NCBI GenBank assembly: GCA_017590115.1 | Contig: JAGGNK010003335.1 | Span: 9,974,320-10,038,319 of the forward strand | Origin: Montifringilla adamsi | Lineage: Eukaryota; Chordata; Aves; Passeriformes; Passeridae | Reading direction: 5' to 3' | Length of the DNA stretch: 64,000 nt | The notes under the pieces: generated by a model | Seen by the model: the letters and a program-made list of their open reading frames with translations, nothing else | Told to the model about the DNA's origin: nothing | Database searches by the model: none | Position numbers and translations under genes: made by a program | Part shown: positions 22,542 through 34,046 of the stretch, piece after piece | Position numbering within the stretch: the first letter of the stretch is position 1 | How the letters are laid out: each line of letters begins with the position of its first letter

Positions 22542-25500
22542 TATAAAGCTCCAGGGCAGACAGGAGTAGAGTTGTGGCTGCTCCTGCTCTCCTGGACATG
22601 GCACCTGTGGGTTCTGACCCACTGCTGATCCCACTTTGGGAGGGATGAGGCCAGCCATGCATAGAACTGCAATGTAGGACACAAGGGGGTTTATAACTGG
22701 GAGTGTGGCTGATGGTGTTGGTTATCCTGAGGGGATGCAACCTTAACCAAGCCTTCTACTCATCAGTTCTCTGCAAATAAATATATTGGAATGGTTTTGA
22801 GGCTCCTCAGGGGGCTCTGTGGGGAGGACTGGGCAGCTGGGCTGTGCCTCAGGAATGCTGAGCTGTGTAAGTAGGATCTTGGATACTTTGATGCCTGTTG
22901 GGTTAGCTTGAAGTTTAAAGACTCTCTGAGGAGTTGGAGGAAGTTTAAATCTATTTCTGAGCTGTTGTGTGACTGCAGTGGTGCAGGGTTTGTACCTGGC
23001 AGTGCTGGAGGCAGCTGGGTTTGCAGTGACCTCTTGCTCTGGAGCTTCTGTTCCTTTTTTCTGTAAGAAGTTATGCACTCAGAGGTACCTAATCCTGGGG
23101 GTGGGTGGTTGTGTGGCAGAGGAGCTGATTTGAGATGTTTTGAAGGAATGGTTTTAGCCCTGTAGCTGATGTGGATATAGACCCAAAAGATCAGGTTGCC
23201 CTCAGGGTGTCTCAGGCTGTTCTCTAGGATTTAATTCTCCTGCTTCGTTTCAGTCATCTGCACTGGTTGTTTTATTCCATATCACTTGAGCTCCAACAGC
23301 AGCATGGCATGAGCCATCTTAGTTTTTTTCCAGCACTACTGAAAAAAAAGAACACTTAATTTTACCTTGCATTAAACCAGCTTTGAATTCCCCTTGCCCA
23401 AAACTTCACCTGCAGTTCCCTTTTCAGCTGCCAGGAAAGCTGCAGGTGCCTTGTTTTGAGGGGAGGACTTGGGATGTGAACAAGCACTGGCTGGAGGAGT
23501 GAGGGATATTTTTGCATTGATATTGCTGCTCTGAATGGTTTAGTGTCAGCTCAGTGCCTTCATCCAGGACCTCTGACTCATCCTTTCTGGATGAATGGAG
23601 TGACCTGGAGGGGCTGGTGCTGGGGAGGGATCACTCATTTATTTGGCCGTTTCACAGACTGAGGAGTTCCTGGTCTTGCATTAGCTTGACACTGTCATGG
23701 CTTTGTCTCCTAAGTGCTGTTTGCATCACCCAGGCTTGGAGAAGCTGGTAATTTAGGATGAGTTGGCAATAATTGTAGAGCACTGTAATGACTCTCTAAA
23801 ACTACAGTGTAAGTAGTCAGTTAATAGCCACAGCAAGGCCTTTCTGGGGAATGCTGGAAATACCTTGGAGAGGTGAAATAGATAGTCTTTGTTTTTTATT
23901 GAGGTTTTATGTTAAGAGCTTTACTCTTTGGCTCAAAGCCTGGATTTTGTCATTTTGGGGAAAAATTTTCAAAACTGAAATGAAGTTTTAAAGGCAGTTT
24001 GTGAATATTGAAAAAGCACGTTTTCATTTTAAGTTGCAACATTGGGCAATAAATCCATTGTTCAGTTCTGCTGATCAGAGGAGAGTGGTTGAGGAGAGCA
24101 CAGTTCCTCCAGGGATGTCCTGAGCTGGTAGAGATCCCAGACCTGCTGTAATCTCCATGTGTCATGTGGATGCAATTTAGGACACTCACTACTCTTTATT
24201 GCAGTTTATTAAAATGAGAAATCACATTAGAAATGTGCACTTCTGCCACAAAAAACTTTGACAACACTGTTATGGCTCTGCATGATACAAAACTCTCCTC
24301 CATGTAACTCTTCAAGCTGGCACAAATCAGATCCAGCTGAAAAGTTATTTCATTAGTGGAGTCAAGCTCAGGAATGAGAAGCTGGAGAAGAGCAGCCAGC
24401 TTTGAACAGGTCTTGCTTCCAGAGCTCTGGCTGGGATCTTTCCACTGAGATCTCTGTGATGCTGGGTTGTTTTTCCAGGTGATGCCGCAGAGTGGAATTC
24501 TTGATGGATGGCAGTGAATCAACAGCTTCAAAGGGCTCTTTCCTACATATCACTTGTTCCTTCAGTGCCTTCTGACTAACAGAGGTGGAATTGGTGTTAC
24601 GATGTAGGCAGGGGCAAAGCTGTGACTTTGTGCAGAGGAACTGCCTGAGGATGTTCTGGGCCACCCCCTGTGCTTCAGCTGTGGGGGTTTAGCTGCTGGC
24701 TCTGGAGGGACTGATGTGCTTCACCTGGGAAATGGAAAATGAGAATTATTGCTCGGAAGTTGGGACATGTTAATGTGATAAATATTGTCTCAAATTTATG
24801 CTCTGTTGCCTCTTTTCCTGAGTTTTGCACATTTTGGGCCTTGACTCCCTGTTTTGCAAGACGGGGGTTTCACCTCATGCAGGGTACTTGGAAAATAATC
24901 CAAGATTCTCCAGAATCCTCCCCAGCTCATCTCAGTGGCATCCTTCATTTGAAGAGTCCCTCTGGCAATTTGAACTTGGCCATGACTGCTGCCCCCAGCA
25001 AGGGAAAGGGTTTTTTATCTACAGCTGTAATCTGTTCCTTCTCACTGGGGAAGGAACAGGAACAGGGTTTCTCAATTCCTGCTTTGCATAAATGCTTTCT
25101 CAGAACTCCTGGAAGTGTTTTCTCCACTTCTCAGTGTTATTTAAGCAAAGTGTTTTTGCATGCCCTTCTGTGGAGGTTGGAGACTGATCTCTGCCAGGTT
25201 TCATGTGGGCTGTGGGGGTAGGTAGGTGAAATAAAAGCCCTAGAGCTTCCCAAAGGAAACTTGTGCTGCAGGATAGATAGTAAATAAAAGGAAATGTGTT
25301 CAAAAATCTTTTCAAATGAGAACTGTTTACAACAACTTTGCAATTTTGGCCTCTAACAAGATTCCTTTTGTTTTTCCTACTTCTTCCCCCTTGCTGTGAA
25401 GCACTGCCCCAGCAAATAGAGGGTTTCCCAACCCCTTAGGGACAGAAAAGGATCTCGAGCTGACCAGTTGCCATAGTTTATACTCTGACATTACATGGGA

Positions 25501-26492
25501 CATTTTTCTTGTGTACCTTATTGTAAAATATTTCTGAAACTGCATCAAGGCTTCTGTGCTACACTTGGAGTGTTTCTATTTGTGTGCAATGGTTGAACAG
25601 CAACAACAAAATAAGAATCAAAGCAGATGGCAGCACACAGATATCCTTGGTTTATTCAGATGAGCCCAGGAAAATGAATATTTTGATGATTGGATGATAT
25701 GTGTCATTAAGCATATAGGTTAGTCACCACTCAGTATTTTGTCTGCTCAACAGAGTATGTAAACTTTTAAACAGAGACCACTATTTTTGCAGTTATTTGT
25801 GTAGAATGTATCCTGTTTAAATTTTCTAATAGCATCCATTAATGGGACAGAAATTGATGGGAGATTCTATTGATGGCTAGGATGTAAAAGATGATGTGCT
25901 TAATACAAGAGTCTCAAAGCAGTCTCTGATTCATTTTTAGGCTTTTTTTTCCTTTTTCAGAAAAATCTTTAGTTGTATATCATGTATTATGGCCAGGCTA
26001 TCATGAGGTAGAGCAATCATCTTTCATAGCTGCAAAATAGATGTCTGAGTTGATTTCTCTGCTACAATTTTGAGTGGTGAGACTTAGCAATGTGGGTTTT
26101 CTATCTAAAAAAGGGAATAAAAAGAAAATTCTGCAGCTAGTAATGAGAAAAAATAGTGTTCTAAGGTCAAGGATTTCTAGTAAAAATGGGGTGTGAATGA
26201 ATATAATTGGGTACACATGGTGTTTGTAAGTCTAAGACTGAGTAGGTGACTTACTCCAAATAATTCCAGAGTTCTTGGAAATGATCTTGCATCAAAGGTA
26301 TGAATGCAAGTCCTCTGATAAGAATGGATTTTTCAGATGAAACATCCAAAGCATTATCCTTTGCAGAGTTTTCTCTTTCCACATCAGTGTTTAGCTGAAC
26401 TCCATTCTGGGAATTCAGGTGTGACAAATGCTTGTGCAGAGCCACTGGGAACCAGAAAAAGGAATCTGACTCCTTTAAGGGAAAAAAAAAAA
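22542..26492. other. Gene-free stretch with two exon-like blocks
   Basis: Unique sequence. Minus-strand blocks at 22743-23060 and 24195-24575 have open frames with acceptor-like edges, discussed as findings. Neither matches a protein I recognise, so they are not called as CDS. No interspersed repeat was identified. Confidence 0.35.
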
Positions 26493-26625
26493 ATCACAGA
26501 ATGCCCTGAACTGGAAGGGACCTACAAGGATCATTCAAATCCAGCTCCTGGCCCTGTGCAGAACCCCAAGAACCCCAAATTGTTGCCCAAATGCTCCCTT
26601 AACTCTGGCAGCCTTAGGCCATGGA
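26493..26625 (-). mobile_element. CR1 LINE 3' end fragment
   Basis: The left edge reads 'atcacagaatgccctgaa', then 'ctggaagggacctacaagg', 'atccagctcctggccctg' and 'ctctggcagcctta'. This is the reverse complement of the CR1 3' UTR form common in songbird-like genomes. The 3' end is at 26493, next to an A run at 26481-26492. The copy is truncated at its 5' side near 26625. Confidence 0.85.
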
Positions 26626-27575
26626 GTTGGTGTTAGATTTTCTATTAATTCCTAATCTGTGGAATTCCTTCAGCAGCACTGGCACAGTTGGAGGGTTGAC
26701 ATGCTGGAAATGAATTGTAAGGAGTGAGCAGTGGTTAACAAGGAAGGAAGACTGAGTTACGTGTTTGCAATACTCTGAAATTTTAATTCTTAATAATATA
26801 CAAATTCAGCCTCCTAAAAAAAAAAATCACAAGTTGCCTGTGAGTTCTTGCTACTTAATAAGCCAAATTTGCTCTGCTACAGGTCACCACAATGCAACAA
26901 GAGTTGCATGGGTATAACTGGGGAAGGGGAAATTGCAAAATCCACATTTAGAACAACTTTGAGTCTGTGTCTCTGCGTGGCTCTTTCCCTCATCTGAAAC
27001 ACCAGAGTGTCTTGTTCATTTTTTGTACTCAAGTTCCTATAATTCTGCCAAGCTTTACATTATGAAAAGAGGAAGAAACAAAAAGGAATTATTTCTCATT
27101 CAGTGGGACTAATAACTGAAGAATAAAACACTGAGCAATTTCATCAGCTAATTCCTACGGGGAATAAAAAGCAGAAAACTTGAGCTTTTTGGAACTGGCT
27201 TTTTAAATGTGGTTGCTGTGCTGAAGAGCTGAGCTCTTAAGAACAGAGCACTTAGTCTGAGCTGAAACCATCAGGCATTCTCTCTCATAATGCAAACATT
27301 AGGTTGTACAGATCAAGTCAGATCTCAATTACATTTGTATTATTCTTGTTTCCAGATAATGCAGCTGAACCCACAGGTGTCACTGTGTTTGGTCAAGAGG
27401 AAGTAATTATAAATACATGATGGTTTATAGCAATTAGAAACATTTTAATTTCTACTGTTTTCCCCCTCCCTGTTCTAGCATTGCTTTGCTGCAGAGGCTG
27501 GTTTGAGTCAATGTTCTGTCAGGGAGAAAACACCTCCCCCTTTGTGGGTTGTCCTGGTTTGGTCCTCTCCTAAAT
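26626..27575. other. Gene-free stretch, unique sequence
   Basis: AT-rich unique DNA. No open frame of note, RNA gene or repeat was recognised. Confidence 0.4.
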
Positions 27576-27774
27576 GCCTAGTGATGCTTTTTCCTCTCTG
27601 AATGCATGAATAACCTGAAAATATCCTTTCGAACTGGTTAGATTAAAAGCACCACTTGTGCAAGGGTCTTTTAAGCCTAGTGATGCTTTTTCCTCTCTGA
27701 ATACATGAATAACCTGAAAAATATCCTTTAGAACTGGTTAGATTAAAAGCACCACTTGTGCAAGGGTCTTTTAG
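27576..27774 (+). repeat. 99-bp tandem duplication, two copies
   Basis: Copy one spans 27576-27674 and copy two 27675-27774, directly abutting. They begin 'gcctagtgatgc' and end 'caagggtctttta'. Only three differences were found by eye: G/A in 'atgcatg' versus 'atacatg', one extra A in 'gaaaaata', and C/A in 'tttcgaac' versus 'tttagaac'. Identity is therefore about 97%. The first difference and the third look like decay of TG/CG-type sites. Sequence before and after is unrelated, so this is a local duplication of unique DNA rather than a satellite. Confidence 0.97.
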
Positions 27775-30507
27775 AGTTCACAGGAAAAGTTCTGAATTTG
27801 ACTTGAGCAAGAGCTTTTTACTTTCTACTGAAATGTTAATTTGTATTTCATGCTGGGATTAAAACCCAAGCTTACCTATACCAATATTTTCAATAAAAAT
27901 ACTGAGAGTAGGGGGGATGAATCTGCTTAAAATATTTTTATAGTGGATCCATACTTCAGTCTGTTTGTTAAATAATGATTGGACTTCCCTGGGTCTGAGG
28001 CAATCTCAGTAGGAGGGCCCCAACTTCACTTTCACCAGGGAAATGGGGTAACTCCTCTCTCTGAGAGTTTTGTAGTTTTGTAGCAGCTCTCCTTTGCCCC
28101 TCATGCAAAAGTCCAGGAGTTAATTACCACTGTAATTTAATTGAAGGAATTGGATGCCTCTAGATGTGTATCTTCAGGAGGCGTAAGCTATCACTGCTGA
28201 ATTTAAGATTTAATCTTGCATTGACATTTAAAGTTGAAACCAGCATTGAAGTTTCCAGTGAATTCATGGGTGCAGGTTTATATTTAGACTGCACTTGCAG
28301 AGGAGCCCTAAGGCTGCCCTCAATTCCAAACTCCAATTCTCCACGGTCAAAAAAACTGCAGGCTTGTCCCTTGGCATAGCTGGAGGCCTCTTCTCAAAGC
28401 AGCAGGACTCCAAGGACCCAAAACATTCAGTGCCTTTTTATCCTGCTGATTGTCTCCCTTCTGGATGCTGCAGCCTCAGAATAAACAGATGAGCTAATCT
28501 GGGAGTATCAGGCTCTTTAGCAGGAGCTGTCATCCCCTAAGCACCATTTGTTTTCTGTGCTTTAACCTCAGGCTCTGGCCACACCAGCAATACTGCCATC
28601 GTATTTCTGTCCCCTTCTGTCAGGAGGTGCTGCTCAAACAAGACAAGAGTTTGCAGGGCAGGGAGAGTTTTCTGTTTAATCAGAGCCTCTGGGGAGTGTT
28701 CACACACAAGGATCCCGTCCAGACGCGGAGCTGGCCCTGGCTGGGTGGTGGTTTGGAAGGTGAGCTGTGCTGGGTGGATGTGCCACCAGTGCTGCCAAGT
28801 CCCTGTGCCATGAGCGGCCACCAGAGGACTTGGTTCTGCTGCCATCCCTTTCATTAGCTTGCAGTAGCTCTCCCGTGTTTATTTATGTGGTTAAAGAGCA
28901 AAAACAAGACGGTATGTCAGAGTCAAATTACTGAGAGTGGCCTCCTCCTTCAGCAGGAAAAGATGGCGCTGCTGCACTCATTCATCTCCCTCTCGTTCAC
29001 TGAGAAGTAACACAATTAGCAGTGAGAAAAGGCTGCCAATCCAGTGAGCAATCCTGGAGATCTCGGAGCAGTTAAGCGTGTTAATTAAATTGGCATTGCA
29101 GCAGGAGTTTGAGTTAGCAGACTACCAGCAGTCTTTCAGAGCATCGTTCCCTTCCCCACACAGTGCTCAGACTTCCCAAGTCTAGATTGATTTGGCCAGA
29201 TTCTTTGCTGCCTTTCAATGGCTTTTCATTTCAGGGGAGCTGTTCCTGATCTACATAACTCTCTAATCAGAAAAAGATATGCATTAATTCAGTGTTTTAT
29301 TCCTGTTTATAGGCATTTATGATATTTACTCTAGAATCTCCCCCTTTTGCAATCTGCTCTTTCTAATGTATTTCCTCATTTTTAGGTAACTGTGGGGCTC
29401 AGCAGGCACAACTCAAACTTGACAGGCCTTTTGACACTGATCTTATGAGACCCACCATCTAGATTTCTGCATTAATAACCACAGAGATGGGGCCACACGA
29501 TGCTGAAAAGTCTGTGCTGCCATCACAACAACTCTGCTGTTTACTTCCAGCTGAATAAAGATAGATATCTTTTGGGATCTTGCCTTAAAAATATTGGTAC
29601 TTGTTTTGTGTCTGCAAGAACTTTCATCACTTGCTTCTTGCCTCTTACAAGGCAGAACATTTTCTCTTGATGTAAAGCTGTGCTTGGGCTTTCAGGTGAT
29701 AGATGTTTGTAACCAGGCTTTGGCAGTATGAACCAGACACAGCTCTGTGGACATCAGAAGTGCAGTGCAATAACAAATTCCAGTGCAAGAGCAGTGGGAG
29801 GAAAGCCATGAACTTTATTTTCTATGGGCTTTACAGTATAATATCTTATAGGAATGTTGATTCCAGTGGATACCAGTGTCAGTAATTAACTGGTAGTCCC
29901 TTGTGTTGCTGTTCACAGGAGGTCAGCAGTAAAGAAGTGGGACTGATTCAATGACTTCTCTTGAAAAAGTTCAGTCCTTGGGTTTGCCAACTCTTCAGCA
30001 GCTTGGCCCTTTCTCTACCTGGGTATTCCACTTTTGGAAGCAGTTTAGGCTCCACTTCATTGCTGTTAGTGAGCATCTGGTAACTGGGAGTGGAAATGAG
30101 CGTGTGGAGCTAATCACTGCATCCTAGGACATTATGGCAACATCCTTTGGAGAGAGATATAAAGTTATAACCTCTTCAGGTGCCATTAAGACAATACCTG
30201 GTCTACAGATGTCTTGTCTGAGATGTCAGATGAATGCTCAGTATTAAACAGGGGAATGAAAATGGGCACACAGTGCCTGCAATTGCCATGTGAGGGTCTG
30301 TCCCACCCCTTCAGTATCTAAGGCCCCCCTGCCCCTGTCCCATTTTGACTGCTTCGCTTTAAAAGCTGCTGGAACTAGTTCATGGGGGGAATCATTGTGC
30401 CTCTTCCTCTAAAATGGATCTGTAGGAGGCTGGATGTGCTGAACTAGTACATTTCTAAGGACAAAAACTCCTAATGTTTTTGAAGATTTTTTTCCCCCTG
30501 TTACCAT
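27775..30507. other. Gene-free stretch, possible conserved noncoding DNA
   Basis: No gene was supported. At about 28.95-29.15 kb the sequence has homeodomain-style TAATTA/TTAATT words and no repeat character. The block is discussed as a candidate conserved element. A CTCF-like core lies at 28818. Confidence 0.35.
28818..28829 (+). promoter_or_regulatory. CTCF-like core motif
   Basis: 'ccaccagaggac' matches the CTCF core CCACNAGRKGGC at 11 of 12 positions, and it is preceded by 'gcgg'. Occupancy cannot be inferred from sequence alone. Confidence 0.3.
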
Positions 30508-30520
30508 GTTGCCAAGCAAC
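30508..30520. promoter_or_regulatory. RFX X-box motif
   Basis: 'gttgccaagcaac' is a full imperfect palindrome made of GTTGCC and its complement half GCAAC, the classic X-box bound by RFX factors. RFX sites typically sit near ciliary and immune genes or in distal enhancers. No such gene is visible in this window. Confidence 0.45.
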
Positions 30521-30757
30521 ATTTTTACAGTATCAGCAGCTGGGGAAACTGAATGTCTGAAAATGGATGAAAGGAGAAGAAGGAAGGCACCTGTGTTGTC
30601 TTTTGGCTGTACCCTTTCACTGCTGAGAAGGTGTACCACTCGCTCCACCAGTAGACTCCCAAATTATTAAACTACAGCTTGGATTTATTCATCTTCATCT
30701 GTCTTTACATGTATTAACACTTGAAAGAGATGAAAGCCTTGAGCTAATAGATTCCTA

Positions 30758-30802
30758 AATAATAGGGCTGGGACAGATCTGAGAGGTCCTCCAGTCATTT
30801 TT
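30758..30802 (-). mobile_element. Possible worn CR1 3' fragment
   Basis: 'aatagggctgggacagat' followed by 'gagaggtcctccagtc' resembles the reverse complement of an old amniote CR1 tail ('agggctggaagggacct', 'gaggtcatctagtcc'). The match is short and degraded. Confidence 0.25.
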
Positions 30803-30821
30803 GCCACGGGAGGTCAGCTGC

Positions 30822-30854
30822 TGTTATCCCACCACTTGCAATGGTGGGATGACA
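30822..30854. repeat. Short inverted repeat (13-bp stem, 7-nt loop)
   Basis: 'tgttatcccacca' at 30822-30834 pairs with 'tggtgggatgaca' at 30842-30854 around the loop 'cttgcaa'. All positions pair except one G-T wobble. It could be a hairpin in DNA or RNA. No longer precursor-like extension was found, so a microRNA is not claimed. Confidence 0.85.
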
Positions 30855-31080
30855 CCAGAGTCAAAGTTTCTACTTATAATGTAGAGGTTGTTTCAGCCTG
30901 TACTCAAAACCCACTTTTAGACCCACAGCAGGTAACAGCTGTCTGTTCCTGTGGGGGAATTTGAGGAGGCTAAAAATGATGCAACAGCTGACTCCCTCCC
31001 AATCTGCTGAGAGCAGAACCTGCTCTGACTTAATTGTGACAGCCTGAGGCTTGTGGCAGAGTCCCAGTGCTGCTTTGGTA

Positions 31081-31200
31081 TTTCTAGGGAAGCCTTTGTC
31101 TTGTATCATTTGTATGGATGGGACACTGGGGACCCCACTGTACTGAATGCTGTTCAAACACACAGCAGTAGAGACTTCTTGCTCTGCAATGTTGAGTCAA
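31081..31200 (+). mobile_element. Amniote MIR-type SINE relic
   Basis: The wording 'ggggaccccactgtactg', 'tgctgttcaaacacacagca' and 'gagacttcttgctctgc' follows a widespread amniote repeat ('ccccattgtgct', 'ctgtacaaacaca', 'gacagtccctgcc'), here with many substitutions. It is an old, inactive fragment on the plus strand. The family label (MIR/AmnSINE-like) is from memory. Confidence 0.5.
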
Positions 31201-32424
31201 ACTTATCCCCAGACTTTTTAAAAAGTGCATCTATTACCATAATTCTGAGCTCGACAAAGTTCAGTCCCATTGGGGTAGCAGTCTGCCATTACAGAAAAAG
31301 ATGGTTTCTTCTCCAAGGAATATGTGCTCAAAGGTGTTTTGCAGTCACTTCTCTGACTCTTCCCAGCTTCTGCTTAACTTTAACACTACAATATTTTCTA
31401 ATCAAGGTCTAAAATCATATTGAGACTCAGTCTCAGGTGACCTTCTAACCACTCAAAAATTAATGAGCATTGAAGAAAAGCTGAGCTTTGGATCTTCATA
31501 TTTTGTTTTACAGTCTGGGTGATCTATGTTTGCTCTGTGCAGGGCAAAGGAAATTCTCTCCCTCCTTGAGTAGACAAATTGAAAGCAATAAACTTTGAGA
31601 AGACACTTGGATCACCACAGATGTTGGGTCTATTTAGCTTTCTGATTAATAGGATGGGCAAATAACCTTTAACAGGAAGCAAGAAGAAAAACCTTCTCAA
31701 AGAAACATCTTTAAGGGTAGAAAAACCTGTTTTTAAAAGTCATTACTGTGAAGACTTCTGTGTTATAGCTGAAGGTGTCTAAATCCCACAGCCATAGAAA
31801 GAATCCACTTAAGGTTCAGGGTGATTGGTGAAATATAGTTGAACAGTATTTTAGATGTATTAAATATTTCCAGGGCTTAGTCACTTCTCAGTCACTAAAA
31901 CACAGATAACTTTTGAGCTGGTGATAAAATAAATAATGCTGCTCCTCCAGATAATAGCTACTGTGTACAATAAAGAGTAGATACAACTACTTTCAAGAAG
32001 AGTTCTTGAAGATATTTCAAAAATGCAGAAAATATTTCTTTCCATCTCTCTAATGTCAGAAGCTGAGGCTGCTGTAGATGCAGCTGATGGGGTCCATTGC
32101 TGTTTGACTAGACAGAAATGTTAAACTTTTTGTAAAGCACCGAACTGTTTGTATTAACAAGTGGTCTTAGATCTGTGCAATCAAACTCTAGAATAGATTT
32201 TTCTTTTGGTAACTTCTGGCAGGCTGGCAAGGAGTGCCCATTTCCCTTCTGAGCTATTACTTTCTCCTCTGTCAATGTTGCCTCTTCCAGCACCATATTT
32301 CTTCCACTCTTTCTTTAAGTTTCAACTACATCAGAAAATTTAAAAATTCATCACAATGGCTAAGGATAACCTAACAGAGGACTTGGCTCCTTGGGGAAGG
32401 AGAAAAGAGAGAGACTATTTGTTT

Positions 32425-32455
<31 letters not shown>

Positions 32456-33892
32456 GCAAGGACTTTAGAACCAAAAGTCTGACCTTCTCCACAACACTGA
32501 ACAATGCCTTTGGTCCTTTCTTCTCATCTTTCTTGGAACTGTTAAAATATCCCTGTTGCTGTGTTTAAAAAGGACTGGGGAGTGTGGGTGTGGGGAGGCA
32601 ATTGCCTCCACAGAGCTGATTCTGTCCCCTTTTCATCTGCCAAGCTCTCCCCGGTGAGTTGCCAGTGACACTTGCTGGAACAGCTTGAGCCTTGGCCTTA
32701 CAGCTGTTGGAGCCCCTCAGTTTGAGCACAGCTTGGGGAAAAGATCATGGAACTCTGGTAACAGTGGGGGATCGTGGCAGGAGTTATAACCTCCTGTTTC
32801 TGGAGATTGCACACACTGCTGGCACATTTCTCCACGGAGAATGGAGAAATTCCCTCATTCAGCCACAAGTTCTGCAGCTCTCAAATGCACCTTCCCCATT
32901 TCTCATCTGGGTCAGTGCTGGTTGCTTGGGAGTCTCTGTGCCAGCTGAGCAGGGGAGGAGGAGGGGGTGTCCCACCAAATAATAAACAGAGTTTGTGTCT
33001 AATACCACAAGACTTGGACCCAGCCCTGGACAATGTGTTGTCTCAAAGCTGTTGTGTCCTCAAGTGCTGCAGAGCTGTAAAGCTGGCATTGCTGCTTCAG
33101 AGCCCAGCTGTGTGTCTGTTATTAATCATGAATATAATATAGTCACACCTTGGTACTTTCTGTGGAGGGAGCATTGCCATTTGCCTCTTACTACAAATAA
33201 TTATAATCAATTACATATTTGCTGAATTTTTCAAATTAATCTTCAGCAAATATAACTGCAGACTTTGTCCAAAGCCCATTACCATCAGTGGAAGGATTCC
33301 TGCTGGATTTAGCAGGTTCTGAATAATACTGTGAGAAAGAATTAATGAAAAAGGTTTCTCTCTCAGAGACCTGACCTTCTGCAATAATTACTTCATGAAA
33401 CAGAATTCAGTATAGGGTACAAGATTTTGTCAGACCTGCATGAAGAACTTCACTCATTACCCACTGTATTTGCACTGTGTGATGCACAGTGACTACATCT
33501 CTAAACTTGGAAAGCAAGAAAATAGTCTGAAATATGGCTGTAGGCACTGCAGAAACAGCTTCAGAATATCTCATGACATAACAGTGATGGACCCATGCAG
33601 TCTGGTGAAAACTGGGCCAAGGTCTCATGCATTCCTTGGTGAATCACCAGCTTTAGGGTGTGATGTTTCCAATCTACATTTGACCTAGACTAAGCAAGGA
33701 AAACACTTTCCACTTATCCAGCTGTGCTTATCCTGGAAGTCAAAAAGAACATGAATAAGAGATGCGTGCAAGGCAGACAGCAGCGTGAGCCCATGGCTGT
33801 GAGCACAGGTGGAGAACTCAGTGAGCAGCGTGGTTTCCCCAGCTTTTGCCTAAACTTAATGTAGAAGGCTGTTTTTGTTTTTTTGGGTTTTT

Positions 33893-33894
<2 letters not shown>
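31201..33894. other. Gene-free stretch, unique sequence
   Basis: Unique DNA with one C/T homopolymer at 32425-32455. A G-rich patch lies at 32577-32597 ('ggggagtgtgggtgtgggg'), one run short of a canonical quadruplex. No gene was supported. Confidence 0.4.
32425..32455 (+). repeat. C7-T24 homopolymer pair
   Basis: Seven C are followed by about twenty-four T. It is low-complexity sequence and prone to length error. Confidence 0.9.
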
Positions 33895-33944
<50 letters not shown>

Positions 33945-33982
33945 ATTNNNNNNNNNNNNNNNNNNNTTTAAATTTTATTTTG

Positions 33983-34045
<63 letters not shown>
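33895..34045 (+). repeat. Long poly(T) interrupted by assembly gap
   Basis: A run of 43 T (33895-33937) is followed by 8 A, TT and about 19 N (33948-33966). Then come 'tttaaattttattttgaagg' and a second run of 59 T (33987-34045). The N run marks an unresolved join. The true length and the sequence between the T runs are unknown. Lys- or Phe-rich frames here are artefacts. Confidence 0.95.

Positions 34046-34046
<1 letters not shown>

Noticed and set aside
26337..26636. 99-codon plus-strand frame
   Set aside because: Its second half is antisense CR1 sequence and it crosses an A12 run.
30822..30854. MicroRNA precursor
   Set aside because: The stem is only 13 bp with a 7-nt loop. No extension to a 60-80 nt precursor could be paired by eye.
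32577..32599. G-quadruplex at 32.58 kb
   Set aside because: Only three G runs of three or more are present; the fourth is GG, so it misses the canonical rule.
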